The notes below the pieces were generated by a model, which had not been told where the DNA came from, did no database searches, and saw only the letters and a list, made by a program, of their open reading frames with translations. The position numbers were made by a program, and so were the translations under genes. Source: JBBQWR01 sp038210495 (GTDB lineage: Bacteria > Planctomycetota > Planctomycetia > Pirellulales > DATAWG01). From it: 64,000 nucleotides of DNA. This document shows, one piece after another, positions 58,030-64,000 of the stretch; position 1 is the first letter of the stretch; each line of letters opens with the position of its first letter. The stretch is taken from contig JBBQWR010000002.1 in the NCBI GenBank assembly GCA_038210495.1, positions 1 through 64,000 of the forward strand. The letters are read 5' to 3'.

Positions 58030-59554
58030 CGATTCGGGAGCGGATTGCAGCGCCCGAGCGTTGCTGCGCCGCGGCGTTTACGCGATTTTGATTGCGCTGT
58101 CGGTCGGCGGCATGGTGGGCCGAATTCTAGCCGTCAACGCGGTCGATAAGATCGGCGTCGACAAAACCAATCAAGACCGGCAGATCGCCCTCCGCAAGCA
58201 GCAGCTCAAGGATCAGGGCCAACCGGTCGACGATGAGGCCGTCGCACGCGAAGTCCAGGAGCATTTCGTCGGCCAGCAGCGACCCTTTCTGAGCGCCAAC
58301 GACCGCAGTCGCTGGGACACGATTCGAGCCCTGGTGGAAAATGGCACTTACGCGATCGACGACATTCAGAACGAGTCCGGCTGGGACACGATCGACATGG
58401 TGCGTCATCGGGGCGCGGATGGTCAGTGGCATCTGTATTCGAGCAAGCCGACGCTGCTGACGACGCTGCTGGCGGGCCAATACTGGCTTATCCACCACGC
58501 GACTGGCGCCTCGCTCAAGGACCATCCCTATGAGGTCGGCCGGTTCATGCTGATCGCGATCAACGTGCTACCGCTGATCCTGTACTTTTGGTTATTGGCT
58601 CGATTGGCCGAACGATATGGCCAAACGGATTGGGGCCGGATTTTTGTGATGGCGGCGGCGACCGGCGGCACGTTTATCACCACGTTTTCCGTCGTGCTCA
58701 ATAACCATGTGACCGGCGCCGTCACCGTGCTGATCGCCGTTTATGCGGCACTACGGATTTGGCATGACAGTCGTCGCGAGTGGTATCACTTCGGCCTATC
58801 CGGGTTGTTCGCGGCCTTCACGGCCTCAGACGAGCTGCCGGCGCTTTGCTTTCTGGCAATCCTGACGGCCGGTCTTCTTTGGCGATTTCCGCGACAGACA
58901 TTATTGTATTACATGCCTCCGGTGCTGATCGTCATGGCCGGGTTTTTTGGCACGAATTACATCGCCCACCAGAGTTTTCGGCCGCCCTACATGCATCGGC
59001 ACGATGTGGTCGGCAATACGGTCGACCCCGACGACTGGTATCACTTCGACTATATGCGCGGCGGCAAGCTGAGGCCCGCCTATTGGAACAGTCCGGTGGG
59101 AATCGACAAAGGCGAGCCGACGATTCCGGTCTATGCCCTGCATGCACTGGTGGGCCACCACGGGATATTTTCGCTCACGCCGGTCTGGCTGCTCGCCTTG
59201 CCGGGCGTCGTGATGCTCGGCTGGTGGCGGCGATATCGACTGCGCGAGCTGGCGATCTTGATCGGTGGCGTGACGATCATCTGCGTGACGTTCTATATTG
59301 CGATCGTCAAACCGCTCGATCGCAACTACGGCGGGATGACCAGCGGCCTGCGATGGGTCTTTTGGCTGGCGCCGCTATGGCTGATCGCGATGCTGCCGGC
59401 GGCCGATTGGCTATCGGCCGCGCGGTGGCGTCGTGGCGTGGGCTATGTGCTGCTGGCGCTGTCGGCCCTGTCGGCGAGCTACCCGACTTGGAACCCGTGG
59501 GTCCAACCGTGGCTCGCGAACTTTTTCGTATACCTCGGGTGGACGCATTTTTAA
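57950..59554 (+). CDS. multi-pass membrane protein, possible glycosyltransferase (GT-C-like)
   Basis: This protein of about 534 residues has a proline-rich N-terminal 22 residues, a first helix near residues 40-60 (LLRRGVYAILIALSVGGMVG), a long extracytoplasmic loop with about 110 polar residues (WHLYSSKPTLLTTLLAGQYW follows), and then about eight helices (FMLIAINVLPLILYFWLLAR, FVMAAATGGTFITTFSVVLN, LIAVYAALRIW). The layout is like GT-C membrane transferases, but I see no specific motif. The gene overlaps the GT2 gene (58029) and so likely acts with it on a lipid-linked sugar. Start uncertain: 57950, 57956 and 58022 are in frame. Confidence 0.65.
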   Translation: MPMNSNPPMSPPVSPTIPPPPAQTMPDDSGADCSARALLRRGVYAILIALSVGGMVGRILAVNAVDKIGVDKTNQDRQIALRKQQLKDQGQPVDDEAVAREVQEHFVGQQRPFLSANDRSRWDTIRALVENGTYAIDDIQNESGWDTIDMVRHRGADGQWHLYSSKPTLLTTLLAGQYWLIHHATGASLKDHPYEVGRFMLIAINVLPLILYFWLLARLAERYGQTDWGRIFVMAAATGGTFITTFSVVLNNHVTGAVTVLIAVYAALRIWHDSRREWYHFGLSGLFAAFTASDELPALCFLAILTAGLLWRFPRQTLLYYMPPVLIVMAGFFGTNYIAHQSFRPPYMHRHDVVGNTVDPDDWYHFDYMRGGKLRPAYWNSPVGIDKGEPTIPVYALHALVGHHGIFSLTPVWLLALPGVVMLGWWRRYRLRELAILIGGVTIICVTFYIAIVKPLDRNYGGMTSGLRWVFWLAPLWLIAMLPAADWLSAARWRRGVGYVLLALSALSASYPTWNPWVQPWLANFFVYLGWTHF

Positions 59555-59634
59555 CCGGCGCGCGAACTGACTTGTGGACGGCCGGGCTCGCGACAGACCG
59601 GACCTATCGGCGCCCGATTCGACGTCGAGACCCC

Positions 59635-59673
59635 TCTCCGGGGCTTCGGCGATGATGCCTCCAGCCCAGCCAC
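59635..59673. repeat. dispersed repeat, family C
   Basis: CTCCGGGGCTTCGGCGATGA followed by TGCCTCCAGCCCAGCCAC, in the convergent gap before the Wzz-like gene. Confidence 0.7.
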
Positions 59674-59699
59674 CCCTGCCGTAGAAACACGAAACCCCA

Positions 59700-61319
59700 T
59701 TACTTCGCATGATAAACGATTCGCCGCGCGCTCGTGTCAGCGTTCGAACCCGTGGTCTGAAAGTCGCCGTGAAATCGCCCGGCGCCATTTCCGTGGGAGT
59801 CTTCCATGCCTTGGGACCCATGGGTCGAGTAATTCTCCGCCTGAGCGTTCATCCGGTCGCGCCTGCGCTGTTCGCTCAAAGCAACGATGGCGGCTGCTAG
59901 GACCAAGCCGAGGCCAAGACCGATCGACAAGTTAAACATTGCGCGGGGCCGAATCGGCGTGTACGAAACGGTCGGCTGTTGCAGGATGTTGATGTTCGAG
60001 ATCCGCTGCGACGCGAGGGCCTGGTCGATGCGAGCCTGCTCGAGATTTTCCGCGTACCGGCGATACTTCAATCGTGAGACGTCGAGATCGCGATCCAGAC
60101 CGGCGAATTGCCGTTCGACGTCGTTCATCGACTTGAGCGACTCGCGAGCGTCGGCCAATTGGCTCGTCAACGCTTGCTGTTGAGTTCGGAGCGACTGGAG
60201 ACCCGCCTCGCCCGTGTACGTCGCCATTTCCAGGTCCTTGTACGTTTTGTTCTCCCCCTTGATGATTTGCGGGAACGTCTTCTCATCGCGGAGCGTCGCT
60301 TCGGCCTGCGCGAGCTGGGCTCGAAGTTGCACGAGTTGCGGATTCAGATCGGTCAATCGGCTGGCGAGTTCCTGCTCGCGAATTTGCAGCGTATAGAATT
60401 GCCCACGCATCGCCGATGCCGCCGTCACCGGCATGCCGGTCGTCTCGGAAGTGATCACCGTTGCAGGCTGTTTGCTCAGACGATTCTGCAGGGCCGTATT
60501 CTGCACTCCAGCCGCCTGCAAGGTGCGATCGGTGCGGAGCAGTTCTTGCTGAAGCTCGCCGATTTGCTTCAGATGCAACTCGCGCTGCTGCTGCAGCGAC
60601 GCGATGCCAGATCGGTCCTTCAAATCGCGGAGCTTCGTTTCCAGCGAATTTAACTGAGTTCGCTCGGCATTGGTTTGCTCGGCGAAGAAATCTTGCGACC
60701 CGGCGATTCGATTGACCCGCGTGTGGGCGTCGCGCGCGAGCTCGATCACTTTCTCCACGATTTGCCGAGTGATGTCCGGAGACTGCCCCTCGCAGAAGAT
60801 CGTGATTACATCGGATTTCTTGGGGTTCGTCACGGTCAGTCGCTTCGACAACCTTTGAATCGCATCGTCGCGGCGGCTGTAGTCGGTGAGCGGATTGAGC
60901 TTCTGCATGATCGTTGGGGCGGCCTGCGTTGGGTTATGCGACGCATCGGCCAAATCGACTTCGGCGATCGGATCGCGCTTTCCGTCGCGGCCCAAGATCA
61001 CCGACGGGCCGAGATCGTCGACGACCCCTTCCAGGATCGCGCGGCTGGTAAGCACCTCGAGGATCGAATTGAGTTCGTTTTCGCGCGAGTCCTGGACCGA
61101 CACGGTCTGGCCCGTGGTCGCGGTCGGATCGAGCGACACGCTTTCGCGGCCGATTCGCACGAAAATTTTCGCCTCGGATCCGTAATAGACCGGAGCGATG
61201 GCCGTATAGGCCAGCGCGCCCACGATGCCCAGAGCCAGGGCTGCGATGATCTTGAACGAATGCCGGCCGATGGCTCGCGTGACGCCGGAGTGCGGTTGGG
61301 GACGGGCTACGCTGATCAT
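59700..61319 (-). CDS. Wzz/GNVR polysaccharide chain-length protein (no kinase domain)
   Basis: This 539-residue inner membrane protein has an N-terminal helix (FKIIAALALGIVGALAYTAI, about residues 23-42), a Wzz domain (VYYGSEAKIFVRIGRESVSL), a long coiled coil (NSLETKLRDLKDRSGIASLQ, LQTLRTQQQALTSQLADARE-like) and a C-terminal helix (about 470-490, MFNLSIGLGLGLVLAAAIVA). GNVR-type proteins control the length of capsular or exopolysaccharide chains. The usual C-terminal BY-kinase domain (Walker A) is absent; after the helix only about 50 polar residues remain. It is in a polysaccharide locus with GTs on the same strand. Confidence 0.85.
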   Translation of the reverse strand: MISVARPQPHSGVTRAIGRHSFKIIAALALGIVGALAYTAIAPVYYGSEAKIFVRIGRESVSLDPTATTGQTVSVQDSRENELNSILEVLTSRAILEGVVDDLGPSVILGRDGKRDPIAEVDLADASHNPTQAAPTIMQKLNPLTDYSRRDDAIQRLSKRLTVTNPKKSDVITIFCEGQSPDITRQIVEKVIELARDAHTRVNRIAGSQDFFAEQTNAERTQLNSLETKLRDLKDRSGIASLQQQRELHLKQIGELQQELLRTDRTLQAAGVQNTALQNRLSKQPATVITSETTGMPVTAASAMRGQFYTLQIREQELASRLTDLNPQLVQLRAQLAQAEATLRDEKTFPQIIKGENKTYKDLEMATYTGEAGLQSLRTQQQALTSQLADARESLKSMNDVERQFAGLDRDLDVSRLKYRRYAENLEQARIDQALASQRISNINILQQPTVSYTPIRPRAMFNLSIGLGLGLVLAAAIVALSEQRRRDRMNAQAENYSTHGSQGMEDSHGNGAGRFHGDFQTTGSNADTSARRIVYHAK

Positions 61320-61358
61320 AAGAAAGTACCTTTATCTGGAGACGTGTTGACTCTGTAA

Positions 61359-62522
61359 CTATCTCGGTAACGCGGAAAGTCTCGTGGCTTGGCGTCTCGC
61401 GGGCTTGCCGTCAAAACGGCGCCATTGTCGTTCGATCAATCGATGGAACTCTCGTTGAAATCGGGCAATGCTAAATTGCTCGGCATGAGCGCGAATTTGA
61501 CTCGGCTCGAACATCTCGCAACGGGCGTCAAAGCGTTCGACCGCATCGCATAGCGAGTCGACAGTCTGCTCGTCGAAGAACATGCCGGTTTCTCCGTCGA
61601 CGACCGTTTCGAGCGCCCCGCCTCGACCGAAAGCGATTACCGGCGTGCCGCAGGCCTGTGCCTCGACGGGCGTGATGCCGAAATCCTCGTCGGCGGCGAA
61701 CACAAACGCTCGGGCGTGTTGCATCAATTCGCGGAGCTTCTCGTTGGATTGATATCCCAGAAGCTCGACGTTCGGACCGGCTTTGTCGGCGATTTTGCGT
61801 TGCTCCGGCCCATCGCCGACGACGATCAATTTGCGATTGGGCATCCGCGCGAACGCCTCGACGATCAGATCCATCTTCTTGTAGGGGACCATCCGCGAGG
61901 CCGTCAGATAATACTCCGCCTTGTCGGACGAGAATTCGAACGCCTCGACGTCCACCGGCGGATAAATGACCCGGGCTTTGCGACGGTAGGTCTTCCAAAT
62001 CCGCCGGGCAATGTATCTGGAGTTAGCCACGAACAGATCGACCCGATCGGCCGCGGCGCGGTCCCACAACCGGAGATAATGGAGCACCGTGCGAGCCATC
62101 ATGCCGCGCAGCCCACGGTTCAGCTTCGCCTCGCGCAGATACTGGTGCGAGAGATCCCAGGCGTATCGCACCGGCGTGTGTACGTAACTGATATGGAGCT
62201 GATCGGCGAGCGTGAGCGCGCCATTGGCCACGGCATGGTGCGAGCTGACGACGACATCGTACGCCGAGAGATCGAACTGCTCGATCGCCAGCGGCATGAG
62301 CGCCAGATAGCCGCGAAATTTTTTGCGGCTGAATGGCAATCGCTGTATGAACGAGGTGTGCACGTCGCGACCGCCGAGCATCGCGCGCTGCTCGGCTGGT
62401 AGAAAATCCACCAAGCTGTAGAGCTCCGCGTCCGGCAACACGGCCAGCATCTGCTCGACGACTCGCTCGGAGCCGGCATAGCTAGAAAGCCACTCGTGGA
62501 TGATTGCAACGCTGGGAGACAT
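61359..62522 (-). CDS. GT4 glycosyltransferase
   Basis: This 387-residue transferase begins SPSVAIIHEWLSSYAGSERV and has the GT-B fold, with DVVVSSHHAVANGALTLADQ and HISYVHTPVRYAWDLSHQYL in the N-terminal domain. The C-terminal nucleotide-sugar domain has YYLTASRMVPYKKMDLIVEA (about 215-234) and the acid E-x7-E motif FGITPVEAQACGTPVIAFGR (about 296-315). It is expected to add one sugar to a polysaccharide precursor. The frame is open upstream to 63752, but that part overlaps the next GT gene and looks spurious. ATG at 62522 chosen. Confidence 0.88.
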   Translation of the reverse strand: MSPSVAIIHEWLSSYAGSERVVEQMLAVLPDAELYSLVDFLPAEQRAMLGGRDVHTSFIQRLPFSRKKFRGYLALMPLAIEQFDLSAYDVVVSSHHAVANGALTLADQLHISYVHTPVRYAWDLSHQYLREAKLNRGLRGMMARTVLHYLRLWDRAAADRVDLFVANSRYIARRIWKTYRRKARVIYPPVDVEAFEFSSDKAEYYLTASRMVPYKKMDLIVEAFARMPNRKLIVVGDGPEQRKIADKAGPNVELLGYQSNEKLRELMQHARAFVFAADEDFGITPVEAQACGTPVIAFGRGGALETVVDGETGMFFDEQTVDSLCDAVERFDARCEMFEPSQIRAHAEQFSIARFQREFHRLIERQWRRFDGKPARRQATRLSALPR

Positions 62523-62581
62523 GAAGGGGGTAGGATTTGGGGAGTGGGGTGGGCAGCGCGGTTGGTTATCTTGCAGTGGTT

Positions 62582-63607
62582 TTAGTTTTGCGAGGCGGCT
62601 TGCTTGAGGACTTTGGCGGTGGCGGCGGCGGCTTTGTCCCAACTGAATTGGGTGGCCCGCTGAAGCCCTTGCGCGCGTAACTTGCCTTGCAATTGACCGT
62701 CGGCCAGCAAACGCCCGAGAGCGCTGGCGATGTCGTCGACATCCAACGGATCGATTAGCATCGCAGCTTCGGCGCCGGTCACTTCCGGCAGTGAGGTGGT
62801 GCGAGAACAAATCACCGGCGCGCCGCAGGCCATTGCTTCGAGCACGGTCAGTCCGAAGCCTTCGTAGAGCGACGGATACACAAACGCTTCGGCGCCCGAA
62901 TACAGCGTGGGCAAATCCTCGTCGGCGACGTATCCGGCCAGTTGAACGCCTGGAGGCAATCGATCGATGCCCGCGCCGCGGAATACGGCGCTCTCGCCAC
63001 CGGCGAGCACCAGACCCACGTCGGCGGGCGCCAGCCGCTGCCAGGCGGTCAACAATCGCTGGAGATTCTTGCGAGGTTCGATCGAGCCGACCGATAGGAC
63101 GTATCGCCCCGGCAAGTTCGACCGCTGCCGCAGTTGGGCGATTGCCTCGACCGGCGCCGGGCACATATGCGAGCTCACGCCATTGTAAATCACGTCGATG
63201 CGATCGATGTCGATGTCGCAGAGTTCGGCCAGCCGCTGGGCCGAAAAACGCGAGACCGTGATGATGCGGCGCGCCCGCCGCGCCAAACGCGGAATCAGCC
63301 AGGCATACCACGACGCGAACATTCGCGAAAAGGCTTCCGGATGATCGGCGAACGCACAGTCGTGAATCGTCACCACTTGGCGGCGGACCGACAAGGGGCC
63401 GGTGTTGCAAGGGGACCACAACAGGCCCCCGCGGCTCAATCGCGGCAACACGCTCTGCTCCCAAAGGTGCCCACGGATTCCAGCATTCCACTCGCCGGGT
63501 GTCAGCACGTCGACCAGCGACGAGAGTCGCGACGTGATCTCGCGAGCATATCGCTGTACGCCGGTGGTCCGCTGAGTTCGAAAGCGTCCGTTTACGGTGA
63601 GTTTCAT
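62582..63607 (-). CDS. GT4 glycosyltransferase
   Basis: This 341-residue GT-B enzyme starts KLTVNGRFRTQRTTGVQRYA. The family motifs are YVLSVGSIEPRKNLQRLLTA (about 168-187) and LYEGFGLTVLEAMACGAPVI (E-x7-E, about 253-272), with AGYVADEDLPTLYSGAEAFV before it. The sugar specificity cannot be read. Its ATG overlaps the stop of the upstream polymerase-like gene (ATGA, 63604-63607), so the genes are translationally coupled. It precedes the other GT4 gene by about 60 bases. Confidence 0.9.
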   Translation of the reverse strand: MKLTVNGRFRTQRTTGVQRYAREITSRLSSLVDVLTPGEWNAGIRGHLWEQSVLPRLSRGGLLWSPCNTGPLSVRRQVVTIHDCAFADHPEAFSRMFASWYAWLIPRLARRARRIITVSRFSAQRLAELCDIDIDRIDVIYNGVSSHMCPAPVEAIAQLRQRSNLPGRYVLSVGSIEPRKNLQRLLTAWQRLAPADVGLVLAGGESAVFRGAGIDRLPPGVQLAGYVADEDLPTLYSGAEAFVYPSLYEGFGLTVLEAMACGAPVICSRTTSLPEVTGAEAAMLIDPLDVDDIASALGRLLADGQLQGKLRAQGLQRATQFSWDKAAAATAKVLKQAASQN

Positions 63608-64000
63608 GGCGTGGCCCCCAGGGGTTCGCCGATCGGCGCCGCCGGTCCGGCCGAATGCCGCGTCGCGGATTGGGAGGCTGGATGCCGATGCCGCCAGAAC
63701 TCCCAGCCGACAATGGCCGCCAACAGCACGATGGACGGAAACGTGCGGACACTACTGAGATACAGCAGCAGTGGCGCTTCGAGGATCGCGACGAACGTCA
63801 GCGGATAAAACAGCAATCCCCCTAGGGCGCCCGCCAAAAAACCCCGATGCAGCCGCCCGGCCACGAACCCAAACAGCATCCAAAACACGAAAAATCCGAA
63901 CCAGCCGAAATCCATCGCGGGCGCAAAAACGCCTCCCTCGTTGTTCAGTTCCGGCGTGCCATAGCGCTCCAGCGTCGCCATGTGAACTTCTTCCGGATCG
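63604..64000 (-). CDS. membrane protein, C-terminal part, possible O-antigen polymerase
   Basis: The window cuts this gene at its 5' side: the frame is open to 64000 (before MATLERYGTPELNNEGGVFA the in-frame residues DPEEVH continue). About 130 residues are visible, with hydrophobic segments FGWFGFFVFWMLFGFVAGRL and LAGALGGLLFYPLTFVAILE, and a short basic C-terminal tail. The pattern TPELNNEGGVFAPAMDFGWF resembles the C-terminal end of oligosaccharide repeat-unit polymerases. Function is inferred from this and the GT neighbours, so only moderate confidence. It overlaps the downstream GT4 start by four bases. Confidence 0.55.
   Translation of the reverse strand, partial: DPEEVHMATLERYGTPELNNEGGVFAPAMDFGWFGFFVFWMLFGFVAGRLHRGFLAGALGGLLFYPLTFVAILEAPLLLYLSSVRTFPSIVLLAAIVGWEFWRHRHPASQSATRHSAGPAAPIGEPLGATP

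Noticed and set aside
62523..63752. N-terminal extension of the first GT4 frame
   Set aside because: Overlaps the second GT4 gene in another frame on the same strand; arginine-rich and not GT-like.

Overview
This window is 64 kb of GC-rich, densely coding chromosomal DNA. The gene content points to a planctomycete, probably a Pirellulales-like lineage. The pointers are a YTV-repeat exported protein, a DUF1111 di-haem protein, a large DUF4159/prenyltransferase-like secreted protein, a signal peptidase I with a very long insertion, futalosine-type menaquinone genes and several sigma/anti-sigma loci. The lineage call is inference from families; there is no rRNA to confirm it. I saw no tRNA, rRNA, CRISPR array, phage or intact insertion sequence.

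Left part (0-22 kb): a YTV-repeat secreted protein; a HEAT-repeat membrane protein; a lipoate/octanoate ligase-like protein; a minus-strand beta-oxidation block (FadB-like, thiolase, acyl-CoA synthetase); archaeal-type phosphoglycerate mutase; a DUF1111 di-haem oxidoreductase; nadC; a helix-hairpin-helix protein; uvrB; an ECF sigma factor directly followed by a probable membrane anti-sigma gene; a small secreted protein; a ParD-like orphan; greA; a zinc-ribbon coiled-coil protein; and a Uma2 nuclease.

Middle part (22-44.5 kb): dnaG-rpoD (a macromolecular-synthesis operon core without rpsU) ending in a clear terminator. Next comes a minus-strand series running from mqnA and mqnC through a NatA-type ATPase and a NatB/CPBP fusion permease to an amidohydrolase that is a candidate aminodeoxyfutalosine deaminase. 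Then sthA; a 35-codon small ORF; a DUF433/DUF5615 toxin-antitoxin-like pair whose DUF433 gene is frameshifted; a Gfo/Idh/MocA dehydrogenase; a TlpA-like thioredoxin; a 1004-residue FAD/Fe-S oxidase; a conserved hypothetical; a MobA-like nucleotidyltransferase; and trpB-trpA.

Right part (44.5-64 kb): a 600-residue signal peptidase I; an LptB-type ATPase; pterin dehydratase; ribD; a SnoaL-like protein; a MoxR ATPase divergent from a DUF4159 protein; a degraded zinc-ribbon/RDD gene; a fasciclin protein followed by an ECF sigma factor and an RskA-like anti-sigma factor; a Phd-type antitoxin; and then an envelope polysaccharide region (GT2, multi-pass membrane protein, Wzz/GNVR protein, two GT4 transferases and a polymerase cut by the window end).

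The most striking non-genic feature is the large number of short dispersed intergenic repeats in at least eight families. Many form hairpins and several are arranged as inverted pairs. At least one overlaps a gene end, and two repeat-like tracts lie inside reading frames. The best leads for follow-up are the sigma/anti-sigma/fasciclin module, the signal peptidase with zinc-ribbon and beta-sandwich-like insertions, the small ORF at 34687 and the hairpin repeat families.
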